This document shows positions 31,397 through 41,265 of a DNA stretch of 42,944 nt, piece by piece (the stretch's first letter is position 1; every line of letters starts with the position of its first letter). The notes beneath the pieces were generated by a model. It ran no database searches. It was not told where the DNA came from and saw only the letters and a program-made list of their open reading frames with translations. Source of the stretch: Amphimedon queenslandica. Taxonomy: Eukaryota > Porifera > Demospongiae > Haplosclerida > Niphatidae. Where the stretch lies: positions 63,529 to 106,472 of the forward strand of contig NW_003546599.1 of NCBI RefSeq assembly GCF_000090795.2, written 5' to 3'. A program made the translations under genes and the position numbers.

Positions 31397-33037
31397 ATGG
31401 CTGGTGTGGCATCTTCTATTTGCCAAAGTGCACTTGGCTGCATCACAAAAATCAACAATTCAGTGGCCTTGATGCATCATGCAGACAGACTCCGTGATCA
31501 AATTGTGAGAAAAACCGAAGATATTCAATCCCAGCTACAAAGACTTAGAAATCACAGTGATGATAAATTTACGAGTGACATGACAAGGGTGCTTCAGGAA
31601 GTGTTTGATAGATTACATGCATGTGAAGGACGGTGTCAAGAGCTAGCGGATCAATGGCGTGTCAAGCAGTTTTTTATGGCGGCTTCTAACAACGAGGCGC
31701 TAAAATTCTTACAAGTGGAGCTTGATCATGTTCACGACAACTTAGAGAGTCAAGTAATTTGTGCCATCACTGAACAAGTGTCCGCTGTCAAGATGGAATT
31801 GAAAGACGGGATAAAAGAAGTCAGTAGAGATATTGCCTACCCTCAGGCAGGATTATACCCAATTAGCTCTGGCGTTTTAAAACCCCCTGCTGTGGTTAGT
31901 AAACCAGTAGTTGATATTGAAGGCGAGACGATGATAGTTAGCTGGAAAGATAACGACAATTCCCCTGGCTCGTTAGTCATGTATGAGGTACGAATAGATG
32001 ATTCTAGAAATGTAATGTTTCCATGTTCACCTCAATACAAGTCCCTCTGTATTGGTCCTCCAAAAATAGAACCAGGAATACTCTATACAATTCAAATACG
32101 CGGGGTTAATGGGAGAGGGCCAGGAGAATGGAGTGAGAAAACAATATCACGTTTTAAAATGGCTCCACCAAAACGACCAGATAAGCCTGAAATAAATCCC
32201 ACCTATACTGATGCTAAGATATCAGTCCGCATTCCAGGCCTTAAGGAAGCAAATGGGACACCAGTTGAGAAAATAACAGTCCAGTATTGTGAATATGACA
32301 ATAGTGGCAATTGGGAATCAGAAACCCTCACAATACCAAAGAAGGAATCACAACATATTCACGAATTTGTAATGCATGATCTGTCTTTGAACACACGTTA
32401 TTTTTTTCGAGTTATTCTCATCAATGAGTCTGGGGAAAGTGTACCAAGTGAATCAGTTGATATCACAACTGATGTTCCAATACCAGGAGAACCAACAAAC
32501 ATCAGGCCATCATCTTACTTTACTTCAGATATGATAAAAATTCGTTGGAATCCTCCTATAGAATATCCTGAGTTTGTTGATCACTATGAAGTGCAGTACA
32601 AGAGGAGGAAGAAAGAATTTGATTTATCAGAAGAATACAAAGTCACCCAGACTACAAAGCTTTCTGCAAAAGCTCCAAACCTAAAATCAGATACGTGGTA
32701 TGTCTTCTTTGTAAAGGCTGTGAATAAGAATGGAAAGTCCAGTAAAGCAGCCAGAGTAGAAGCTGAGACAAGATGGAAGAAAGCAGCTAAAGCAGTACTG
32801 AGCCCTTTTGTTTTCATTGGTGGAACATTAGGTGGCCCTGTAATAGGTGCTGGTATGGGAGGATCAAAAGCTGCTGAAAATGCTGATACCAAAGCAGGAT
32901 CAGTTGCTGGAGCAGTGGGTGGAGCAGTAGGCGGAGGTCTCTTGGGTACTGTTGGAGCTCCAGTTTTGGGTGCTACTTGTGCACACTTATTTGTGCATGG
33001 GTCTGTGTACAGTGATCAAAGTGATGATGAAAATTAA
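31397..33037 (+). CDS. 4HB (MLKL/HeLo-like) - three FN3 - glycine-zipper protein, paralogue 1
   Basis: Intronless, 546 aa. Res 1-125 are predicted helices; the pattern, including WRVKQFFMAASNNEALKFL at res 87-105, resembles the four-helix bundle of MLKL/HeLo cell-death proteins (remote, by eye). Res 126-150 could be a brace helix. Three fibronectin type III domains follow: about res 163-255, 258-358 and 361-460. Each has the W/Y/L core (VSWKD, LYTIQIRGVNGRGPGEWS; RYFFRVILINESGES; IRWNPP, TWYVFFVKAVNKNG). Res 461-534 form a basic lead (RWKKAAKAVL) and a long Gly/Ala stretch with GxxxG spacing (AGAVGGAVGGGLLGTVGAP), a glycine zipper typical of membrane-inserting helices. The tail is acidic (SDQSDDEN). 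There is no signal peptide, so it is probably cytosolic. A membrane-acting immune or death effector is my inference. Confidence 0.85.
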   Translation: MAGVASSICQSALGCITKINNSVALMHHADRLRDQIVRKTEDIQSQLQRLRNHSDDKFTSDMTRVLQEVFDRLHACEGRCQELADQWRVKQFFMAASNNEALKFLQVELDHVHDNLESQVICAITEQVSAVKMELKDGIKEVSRDIAYPQAGLYPISSGVLKPPAVVSKPVVDIEGETMIVSWKDNDNSPGSLVMYEVRIDDSRNVMFPCSPQYKSLCIGPPKIEPGILYTIQIRGVNGRGPGEWSEKTISRFKMAPPKRPDKPEINPTYTDAKISVRIPGLKEANGTPVEKITVQYCEYDNSGNWESETLTIPKKESQHIHEFVMHDLSLNTRYFFRVILINESGESVPSESVDITTDVPIPGEPTNIRPSSYFTSDMIKIRWNPPIEYPEFVDHYEVQYKRRKKEFDLSEEYKVTQTTKLSAKAPNLKSDTWYVFFVKAVNKNGKSSKAARVEAETRWKKAAKAVLSPFVFIGGTLGGPVIGAGMGGSKAAENADTKAGSVAGAVGGAVGGGLLGTVGAPVLGATCAHLFVHGSVYSDQSDDEN

Positions 33038-33789
33038 CTTTTTTTTGCTGAACAATGTAATTATAGCTATAAAAAAGATCTATAATTATTTTTAAACTTT
33101 AGTAGTGTGCTGTAAATGTCACAATGGCTGCATTGATTTTAATTTTAATTGCATTAAAAATATATTGTCAAGAGAGCTGGAATGAGCTTAAGGTGCTTCT
33201 TATTTTTATTTAATAATTATCTTTACACTTCTAGAAATTGTGACCAAGTGTAGTGATGCTAAGAGCACTACAAGACTATAACAAGATTATGCTACCAGTA
33301 TGTACCAATGTATAATAAGGAATTTTAATAATGACTTTGATATAGGTTTTAGTCTGAAATAAAGAAGCAGTGTCAAGCAAACGATTTATAAAGACAGAGA
33401 CATTGAAACTTCCTCTCTCTCTCTCTCTCATTGGACATAATTACTTCTCATTTTAAATTATTTTGTTTTAATTTTTATTGCTGATTTAAAATGAAGCGAG
33501 CAGCCATCATGGCCTATTTTAGCTGTTATAAAGCCTAATGCCAGCAAAAATCACATACACCCACTTCCTTCTAAAATTTTTTATGAATCTTCTATGCATT
33601 ATTCATCTAAAGTACACCTGTCCATAATAATATCTATCTAATAATGATAATTATTATGTTCAGTAATTATTATGTCTTGCAGGCATCTCTTTATGCACGT
33701 ACATGCATAAGTTCAATTAGAATGTTTGCACTTTATATAATAGTTCAGTAATGATTCTCTGTGTATTCTTATGTCGGTAGACATTTAAG

Positions 33790-33950
33790 CCCTCCATACA
33801 CAAGGCAACATGTTGCTAGCAACATTTGTGGTTACTTTGATCTCTTGAGCAACTTGTTGCAAAAATAAACTAATTTCTATTCCTAGCAACATAGTGATTA
33901 GAGCTACAAGCACAAATGCTGCTAGCAACATATTGCCTAGTGTATGGGGG
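33790..33950. mobile_element. MITE, about 160 bp
   Basis: The left arm CCTCCATACACAAGGCAACA.. with TGTTGCTAGCAACATTTGTG is inverted on the right (CACAAATGCTGCTAGCAACA.., ending AGTGTATGGGGG). It is mostly stem. Confidence 0.75.
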
Positions 33951-33957
33951 CTAGGGT

Positions 33958-34293
33958 TGAGCCTATTATGCTCATTATTATTCTTTCTGGAAATTCTCAA
34001 TATTTTCCCCTATTATTCTTTTCATTTTATCCTGTTATTCTCAGTTTATTCTCAATAATTTTCTCAAACAATCAATTTTCACCAAAAATTGCATTTCAGT
34101 AGTGTCTTAAAAATAGGTCTTCCAAAAACACTAGACAAAATTTTAAAAATATTTTTCTGCAATTACCATTAACTCCACCCATTATTCCACTATTATTCCT
34201 ATTTCCACTCAATTATTCCATGCAGCATTATTTCTCATATGAGGAAGCCCCTATTAGTATTATTCCTAAAATTATGCTGGCATAATAGGCTCA
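33958..34293. mobile_element. MITE, about 336 bp, short TIRs
   Basis: TGAGCCTATTATGC at 33958 and GCATAATAGGCTCA ending at 34293 form perfect 14-bp inverted ends. The interior is rich in TTATTCC and TATTCTC phrases. Confidence 0.75.
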
Positions 34294-34395
34294 TTCCTAA
34301 TGGGGGCCTTAAGAGCACACGCAAACACAGACTGAAGCAAAGGTTAAGAGAGTCAAGTAATTTGTTTGGAGTCTGAGCAAGTGTCTGTTGTCAAG

Positions 34396-35619
34396 ATGGA
34401 ATTAGAAGATGAAATGAAAGAAGCAGAACTGTACCCAATTAGCTCTGGGGTTTCAAAAACCCCTGCTGTGGTTAGTAAACCAGTAGTTGATATTGAAGGT
34501 GAGATGATGGTAGTTAGTTGGAAAGATAGCAACAATTCACCTGGTTCATTAGTCATGTATGAGGTACGAATAGATGATTCTAAAAATGTAATTTTTCCAT
34601 GTTCACTTCAATACATGAACTCTCTCTGTATTGGTCCTCCAAAATTAGAACCAGCAATGATCTATACAATTCAAGTACGTGGGGTTAATGGGAGAGGGCC
34701 AGGAGAATGGAGTGAGAAAACAATAGCACGTTTTAAAATGGCACCACCAAAACGACCAGATAAGCCAGGAGTAATCCCCAGCTATACTGATGCTAAGATA
34801 TCAGTCCGCATTCCAGGCCTTAAGGAAGCAAATGGGACACCAGTGGAGAAAATAACAGTCCAGTATTGTGAATATGACAATAGTGGCAATTGGGAGGCAG
34901 AAACCCTTACAATACCAAAGAAGGAATCACAACATATTCATGAATTTGTAATGCATGATCTGTCTCCAAACACACGTTATTTTTTCCGAGTTATTCTCAT
35001 CAATGAGACTGGGGAAAGTGTACCAAGTGAATCAGTCGATATCACAACTGATGTTCCAATACCAGGAGAACCAACAAACATCAGGCCATCATCTTACTTT
35101 ACTTCAGATATGATAAAAATTCGTTGGAATCCTCCTATAGAATATCCTGAGTTTGTTGATCACTATGAAGTGCAGTACAAAAGGAGAAAGGATGAATTGG
35201 ATTCATCAGAAGAATACAAAGTCACCCAGACAACAAAGCTCTCTGCAAAAGTTTTAAACCTTAAATCAGACACGTGGTATGTCTTTTATGTAAAGGCTGT
35301 GAATAAGAATGGGAAGTTTGGTGGAATAGCTCGAGTAGAAGCAGAGACAAGATGGAAAAAAGCAGCTAAAGCAGTACTGAGCCCTTTCGCTTTCATTGGT
35401 GGAACATTAGGCGGCCCGGTTTTAGGTGCTCTTGGAGAGGGACTATTTGCTACTAAAAATGCTGATACCAAAGCAGGATCAGTTGCTGGGGCAGTAGGTG
35501 GAGCAGTAGGTGGATGTATCTTGGGTACCATTGGAGCTCCAGTTATAGGTATCGCTTGTGCACACTATTTTGTGCATGGTCTTCCACTGGACAGTGATCA
35601 AAGTGATGATGAAAAATAA
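34396..35619 (+). CDS. FN3 x3 - glycine-zipper protein, paralogue 2, lacking the helical N-terminus
   Basis: 407 aa from the first ATG (34396). Similarity to paralogues 1 and 3 begins at about 34346, in the codons for ESQVIC (res 117-122 of paralogue 1). An in-frame TAA lies directly before it (34345-34347), so the first roughly 115 residues, the whole four-helix domain, are lost. The three FN3 domains and the Gly-rich C-terminus (AGAVGGAVGGCILGTIGAP) are intact and in frame, which suggests selection or a recent event. It may be silent, begin at the internal ATG, or be spliced to an upstream exon at the AG just before 34349; I recognised no such exon. Confidence 0.7.
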   Translation: MELEDEMKEAELYPISSGVSKTPAVVSKPVVDIEGEMMVVSWKDSNNSPGSLVMYEVRIDDSKNVIFPCSLQYMNSLCIGPPKLEPAMIYTIQVRGVNGRGPGEWSEKTIARFKMAPPKRPDKPGVIPSYTDAKISVRIPGLKEANGTPVEKITVQYCEYDNSGNWEAETLTIPKKESQHIHEFVMHDLSPNTRYFFRVILINETGESVPSESVDITTDVPIPGEPTNIRPSSYFTSDMIKIRWNPPIEYPEFVDHYEVQYKRRKDELDSSEEYKVTQTTKLSAKVLNLKSDTWYVFYVKAVNKNGKFGGIARVEAETRWKKAAKAVLSPFAFIGGTLGGPVLGALGEGLFATKNADTKAGSVAGAVGGAVGGCILGTIGAPVIGIACAHYFVHGLPLDSDQSDDEK

Positions 35620-36202
35620 CTATAGCAATCATTTTTTTTGCTAAATAATGTAATTATAGCTATACAAAGATCTACATGTATGAATTATTAAACTTTAGTA
35701 GTGTACTGTAAATTTCATATTGGCTACATTGATTTTGATTTTAATTTTAGTTGCGTTTTTAAAGAATATTGTCAAAAAGGCTGTGTTGTGTGTGTGGAGT
35801 AACATCATACTATAGTAAATTAGTAGTTTCTCAGAATCATTTTACTATAATTATATTATGGCAAAAACAAATGCTTTTCTAAATTTAGTAGTAGTGCCTA
35901 GTGGATTTCAGTGTCCAAATCATTCTATTTTTGCCACACTATTCTTTTCTATACAAATGATGGAAGAATCTTAGTTCAGTTAAGATGAAGATAGATTATG
36001 CTCTATCCAATGAACACAAGCTCATGTAGAAGGGCAAGCTATTTTACATGCACATGTATAATGGAAATTAGTCTGGCCCCGGAAATAGGCTTTTTGAAAA
36101 CTGCTATACGGTACAATCTCATTGTTACTAAAATGGAATATACATAATAATTATTTACTCTCTACTGTTCAGTAATGTTATTTAATAAATGTAGTCTTGT
36201 CC
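35620..36202. other. 3' spacer of paralogue 2
   Basis: AT-rich; matches 40753-41265 downstream of paralogue 3 in long blocks (AAAGATCTA.., GGCTTTTTGAAAACTGCTAT). It is part of the segmental duplication. No gene is seen. Confidence 0.6.
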
Positions 36203-37234
36203 TTATTCTGATGTTGGTAGACGTGGTTCCATTGAGGGTGGGCATGGTATAACCACAGACACCACATCCTGTACAAAAATAAAAGAATCATCATATAAAC
36301 ATTGTATGGTACTATAAAAATAATATTAAATAAAGGAAAAAATAAATTTAAATATAACACAACAACATTGATAGCTTGTAACCTCTAAAAAGTATGATGG
36401 CTTACTGGTAAGTGATATTGGTTGCAAGCATTTATTAGTCTCAATAGACTGGTATCCTGTATCAATGATGAGAGGGGTAATGCACTGTAATACTGTCTTC
36501 TCCTTTCTCTCCTCCTCCTCCTCCTACTCTATCATATATCTCTTGTATTGATTCATGAGAAAGAACTGACTCAGTCCTCCAGTCAACACTCACAGCACTT
36601 CTACCATAAATACACTGCATTAACTGCTGGACCTGAGGAGGGAGAGAGAGAAAGAAATCAATAGGTAAGAGGAAGAAACACAAATGTAACTACAAGAGAG
36701 GAGAGAGACATACATGTACATGTACATGTAAGACAGAGTGGTCAATATGTACATGTACATATATATTTCATTACTTGTTTGTGATTAAGACCTTTCCACA
36801 TAGTAGGAAACACATTCTCACCAACCTATAAAAATATACATGTACATGTACATACACATGTAAAATTCTAAGTGGCATGGAAGGTAGTGCCTAACATACA
36901 AAATGTAATGTAATTAAATGTACATACATGTACACACATAAAATCTACATGTACAATTGTTGGGTGTGGGCATGCAACTGAATTTCAACAAGTCAAGTTT
37001 AAGAGGGCAAGCTATTGTACATACTGTATGTACCATTAGTACTTACAGTTTTATTGGATAATAGTTCAAAGAGGTTAGTGAGTGCTTCTATAGTGAGCTC
37101 CTCATTCTCATCAATGAGTAACCTAATGTGACCCATTAATGAGTGTAACTGGTAGACTGTGAACTGGTTGGGTTGGGCTGGCTCTAATACCGGGGGAGGA
37201 GAGGAAGGAGGAGAGACATGATAGGTATGGACAT
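36203..37234 (-). pseudogene. Broken 3' fragment of a SPEF2-like gene
   Basis: Minus-strand exon remnants: 37234-37047 (QFTVYQLHSLMGHIRLLIDE..), 36825-36775 (VGENVFPTMWKGLNHKQ), 36632-36406 and 36268-36203 (DVVSVVIP.. to stop). The exon at 36632-36406 is a fusion. It starts like the intact copy (VQQLMQCIYGRSAVSVDWR) and then jumps straight to a later exon (TES..HESIQEIYDRVGGGGG), so about 0.85 kb and three complete exons are deleted. Two extra bases after GGCGEK-type codons then shift the frame and give a stop at 36462. No upstream SPEF2 exons exist beyond 37240. Confidence 0.75.
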
Positions 37235-38061
37235 CTTAAAGGGAGAGAGAAGAGGAGGAGAAAGAATGCAATTTGTTCCACTAAAAGGTATAAAAATATT
37301 AAAAATAAAAATTGGAGATTAGGGTATAGTGTGTAGCTATTATAGCCATGAGTACTTGAGTACTGCTATTTTACACATGTACATGTGAATATACAGCGAA
37401 TGTACATGTGCATGTGCATGTACATGTACAATGTACTGAATGTGTATGCATAATACAATTATCATAATGGATGACGTGGTATGTAGTAGGTACCTGATTA
37501 ATCTTAAAGTTAACTCCAGGCAGTTTTTAGTTCATAGAGACTAGGTTAATGTATTTTGACAAAGTGTATGTTTTGTTTTCAGCATCTAAACATCAAATCT
37601 TCCTGGACTCTTTTAATAGATTAAGGTAACCAGCAATAGATTACTGCTTTCTTCCTAGGGTGGGCAGCAGTATAGCGCTATACCTCCCCATGGTGCTGCC
37701 TGGGGTCACTAGTATGTATTGTATAGGTACTGTTAGTGATGCTAAAAGTGCTATAAGAAGACAAGAGAGCTGGATGAGCTTAAGGTGCTTTTTTATTTTA
37801 TTATTTATTTTATAACTATCCTTACGATTCTAGAGATTGTGACAGTGACTTATATTACAACTATTATATCTCCTGAGGCTGAATAACACAACTCTACAAG
37901 ACTATGACGAGATTATGCTAACAGTATGTACATGGTATAAGAAATTTAATGACTTTGATGTAGGTTTTTGTCAGAAATAAAGAAGCAATGTGAAGCAAAA
38001 GATTTATAAAGACAGAGACATTGAAACTTCCTCTCTAGCTCTCTCTCTCATTGGACAAATA

Positions 38062-38440
38062 GAGCTGTTGCACGGATGTAATCAACGGGGTAGGCGGAGC
38101 TTCCTGTCAGCCATCTTGAGTGGCAAGAATGTACACGCAATGAATGGAGAAATGGAAATAAGGCTGCGGTTTTTCATCAAAGAGATATCATACTTCGCTG
38201 CAGAATATTACAGAGACTTCTTTACTCAATATCTTCATCTCCTACCTTGCATTAGCCTGGAATGTCAACTGCAGAATTTATTTAAATTTTTTTCTCCATT
38301 CCCCCATTCATTCTTGGCCTTCTGCCACCCAACATGGCGGACAATTTACATAGATAACATAGTAACTCTAATATATATATATGGCAATTTAGCTCAATTT
38401 TAGCCACACCCTCCCGTTGATTACTTCCGTGCAACAGCTC
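38062..38440. mobile_element. MITE, about 380 bp, in the 5' flank of paralogue 3
   Basis: GAGCTGTTGCACGGATGTAA.. with TCAACGGG is inverted at the right end (CCCGTTGATTACTTCCGTGC.., ending AACAGCTC). It is absent from the otherwise matching flank of paralogue 1 at about 31024-31050, so the empty site is visible. Confidence 0.88.
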
Positions 38441-38714
38441 ATATTATTTTATTTTAATTTTTATTGCTGATTTTAAAATAGCGAGAAGCCATCATGGCTA
38501 ATGCTAGTGTATCAACATTATAGCTTACTGGTGGGTGATATGATTAAATTTTGATAAATGATCAGCAATCATACCTCTCAGGATTGTACCAGTATAGATG
38601 AGCTTGATTAATAATTATTCTGGGCAACATTTCCTTTTAAGACATGTGAGTGGGTGGCACTGCCGCACAGAAATGCGCGCGCGCATCTCACAGGAAGATT
38701 AATTTAATTTTAGA

Positions 38715-38999
38715 ACAGCCAAGAATTATCATCTCTGATACAGGCCACTACCCAAAATCAATGATTCAGGCCTGATGTCTATTTTGATACAGTCCTGACT
38801 GTCATCAATGTTGAATCATGTCTGTTGCTCTGGCTGAACCAGGGCCGTACTCCAGCATGGTTGTATTATGGATGATTATCATGATTGTATCATACTAGAC
38901 TCATTGCTTTGCAGGCTGCCCAAAATCCATGATACAGGAATGTATCAAGGCTGATCATGATTGATATCAGTCATGATTCAAAGTAAAATTCTTGGCTGT
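38715..38999. mobile_element. MITE, about 285 bp, in the 5' flank of paralogue 3
   Basis: ACAGCCAAGAATT at 38715 is inverted as AATTCTTGGCTGT ending at 38999. The interior is rich in ATCATGAT and TGATACAG palindromic words. Paralogue 1 has an empty site at about 31325-31340. Confidence 0.85.
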
Positions 39000-39102
39000 G
39001 TAGGAGGAGGCTGTCTATATAACCTCAGTTACGTTAGTCTATTATATCCCTGGTCTAACTAAGAGAAGACTTTACAGAGCCCAGGCTTTAACTTCAGACA
39101 AT

Positions 39103-40752
39103 ATGGCTGGTGTGGCATCTTCTATTTGCCAGAGTGCACTTGGCTGCATCACAAAAATCAACAATTCAGTGGCCTTGATGCATCATGCAGACAGACTCCG
39201 TGATCAAATTGTGAGAAAAACCGAAGACATTCAATCCCAGCTACAAAGACTTAGAAATCACAGTGATGATCAATTTACGACTGACATGACAAGGGTACTT
39301 CAAGAAGTGTTTGATAGATTGCATGCATGTGAAGAACGGTGTCAAGAGCTAGCTGATCAATGGCGTGTCAAGCAGTTTTTAAAGGCAGCCTCTAACAACG
39401 AGGCGCTACAACTTTTACAAGTGGAGCTTGATCATGTTCATGACAACTTAGAAAGTCAAGTAATTTGTGCAATATCTGAACAAGTGTCCGCTGTCAAGAT
39501 GGAATTGAAAGATGGGATAACAGAAGTCAGGAGAGATACTGCCTACCCTCAAGCAGGGCTGTACCCAATTTGCTCTCTAAGCTCTGGGGTTTTAAAACCA
39601 CCTGATGTGGTTAGTAAACCAGTAGTCGATATGAAAGGTGAGACGATGATAGTTAGATGGAAAGATAGCGACAATCCCCCTGGCTCAATAGACATGTATG
39701 AGGTACGAATAGATGATTCTAAGAATATAATGTTTCCATGTTCCCCTAAATACAAGTCCCTCTGTATTGGTCCTCCAAAAATAGAACCAGGAATACTCTA
39801 TACAATTCAAGTACGTGGGGCTAATGGGAGAGGGCCAGGAGAATGGAGCGAAAAAACAGAAGCACTTTTTAAAACGGGGCCACCAAAACGACCAGATAAG
39901 CCTAAAGTAATCCCCAGCTATACTGATGCTAAGATATCAGTCCGCATTCCAGACCTTAAGGAAGCAAATGGGACACCAGTTGAGAAAATAACAGTCCAGT
40001 ATTGTGAGTATGACAATAGTGGCAATTGGGAATCAGAAACCCTTACAATAGAAAAGAAGGAATCACAACGTATCCATGAATTTTTAATGCATGATCTGTC
40101 TCCAAACACACGTTATTTTTTTCGAGTTATTCTCATCAATGAGTCTGGAGAAAGTTCACCTAGTGAATCAGTTGATATCACAACTGATGTTCCAATACCA
40201 GGAAAACCAACAAACATCAGGCCATCATCTTACTTTACTTCAGATATGATAAAAATTCGTTGGAATCCTCCTATAGAGTATCCTGAGTTTGTTGATCACT
40301 ATGAAGTGCAGTACAAGAGGAGAAAGGATGAATCTGATTCATCAGAAAAATATGAAGTCATCCAGACAACAAAACTCTCTGCAAAAGCTTCAGGCCTAAA
40401 ATCAGATACATGGTATGTCTTTCATGTAAAGGCTGTCAATAAGAATCGAAAGTTTGGTGAATCAGCTCGAGTAGAAGCAGAGACTAGATGGAAGAAAGCA
40501 GCTAAAGCAGTACTGAGCCCTTTTGTTTTCATTGGTGGAACAGTAGGTGGCCCGGTGTTAGGTGCTATTGGAGGAGGATCAATAGCTGCTGAAAATGCTG
40601 ATACTAAAGTAGGATCAGTTGCTGGAGCAGTGGGTGGAGCAGTAGGTGGAGGTCTCTTGGGTACTGTTGGAGCTCCAGCTTTGGGTGCTACTTGTGCACA
40701 CTTATTTGTGCATGGGTCTGTGGACAGTGATCAAAGTGATGATGAAAATTAA
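39103..40752 (+). CDS. 4HB (MLKL/HeLo-like) - three FN3 - glycine-zipper protein, paralogue 3
   Basis: Intronless, 549 aa, the same layout as paralogue 1: helical N-terminus (res 1-125, almost identical), three FN3 domains, basic lead, GxxxG-rich C-terminus (AGAVGGAVGGGLLGTVGAP) and acidic SDQSDDEN tail. Relative to paralogue 1 it has a three-residue insertion (CSL) before FN3-1. Substitutions cluster in FN3-1 and the end of FN3-3, while the N-terminal domain and glycine zipper hardly change. The neighbour on the 3' side is SPEF2, tail to tail. Function is inferred as for paralogue 1. Confidence 0.85.
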   Translation: MAGVASSICQSALGCITKINNSVALMHHADRLRDQIVRKTEDIQSQLQRLRNHSDDQFTTDMTRVLQEVFDRLHACEERCQELADQWRVKQFLKAASNNEALQLLQVELDHVHDNLESQVICAISEQVSAVKMELKDGITEVRRDTAYPQAGLYPICSLSSGVLKPPDVVSKPVVDMKGETMIVRWKDSDNPPGSIDMYEVRIDDSKNIMFPCSPKYKSLCIGPPKIEPGILYTIQVRGANGRGPGEWSEKTEALFKTGPPKRPDKPKVIPSYTDAKISVRIPDLKEANGTPVEKITVQYCEYDNSGNWESETLTIEKKESQRIHEFLMHDLSPNTRYFFRVILINESGESSPSESVDITTDVPIPGKPTNIRPSSYFTSDMIKIRWNPPIEYPEFVDHYEVQYKRRKDESDSSEKYEVIQTTKLSAKASGLKSDTWYVFHVKAVNKNRKFGESARVEAETRWKKAAKAVLSPFVFIGGTVGGPVLGAIGGGSIAAENADTKVGSVAGAVGGAVGGGLLGTVGAPALGATCAHLFVHGSVDSDQSDDEN

Positions 40753-41265
40753 CTTTTTTTGCTGAACAATTTAATTTTAGCTATAAAAAGATCTATAATT
40801 ATTTTTAAACTTTAGTAGTGTGCTGTAAATGTCATAATGGCTGCATTGATTTTAGTTTTAATTGCATTTTTCAAAAATATTGTCAGAATGGCTGTTATGT
40901 GTGTAGAGTAACATACCATAGTAAATTAATAGTCTATCAGAATTATAATTAAATTAGTTTTATAATTAAATCATGGCAAAAACAAAATGCTTTTATAAAT
41001 TTAGTAGACTTTTGCCACACTATTCTTTTTTCTATACAAATTCAGTTCATTACCTTAAAATGAGGATATAGATTATGCTCTATCCAGCCAGGCCTGATCA
41101 TGTAGAAGGGTAACTTATTGGCCCTGCCCAGCTTTGCGTAGGCGAGGACTATTTTTACATGCACATGTGCAATGGAAATAGGCTTTTTGAAAACTGCTAT
41201 GCAATATACATAATAATTATTTACTCTCTACTGTTCAATAATGTTATTTATTAATATTCTTGTCT
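40753..41265. other. 3' spacer between paralogue 3 and SPEF2
   Basis: AT-rich convergent intergenic region. It matches 35620-36202 in blocks, marking it as part of the duplicated unit. TTTATT at 41246-41251 is a possible minus-strand polyA signal for SPEF2. Confidence 0.5.

Larger units (their letters stand above)
33038..34347. other. Spacer between paralogues 1 and 2, with copied 5' flank and two MITEs
   Basis: 33178-33500 repeats the 5' flank of paralogue 1 (about 30710-31090). After about 33520 the similarity stops and two MITEs follow, where paralogue 1 would have its promoter and helical domain. No gene is seen. Confidence 0.65.
37235..39102. promoter_or_regulatory. 5' flank of paralogue 3, with two MITE insertions
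   Basis: 37540-39102 matches 30455-31396. The two interruptions relative to that flank are MITEs at 38062-38440 and 38715-38999. The open frame at 37990-38403 spans the first MITE and is not a gene. 37260-37540 holds only ACATGTACATGT-type microsatellite and unrecognised DNA. Confidence 0.6.

Noticed and set aside
32584..35531. Antisense frames in the C-terminal part of the FN3 genes
   Set aside because: They mirror the Gly/Ala-rich coding sequence and have no independent support.
37990..38403. 137-codon + strand frame before paralogue 3
   Set aside because: It spans a MITE insertion that is absent from the matching flank of paralogue 1 and shows no domain. It is repeat-derived.
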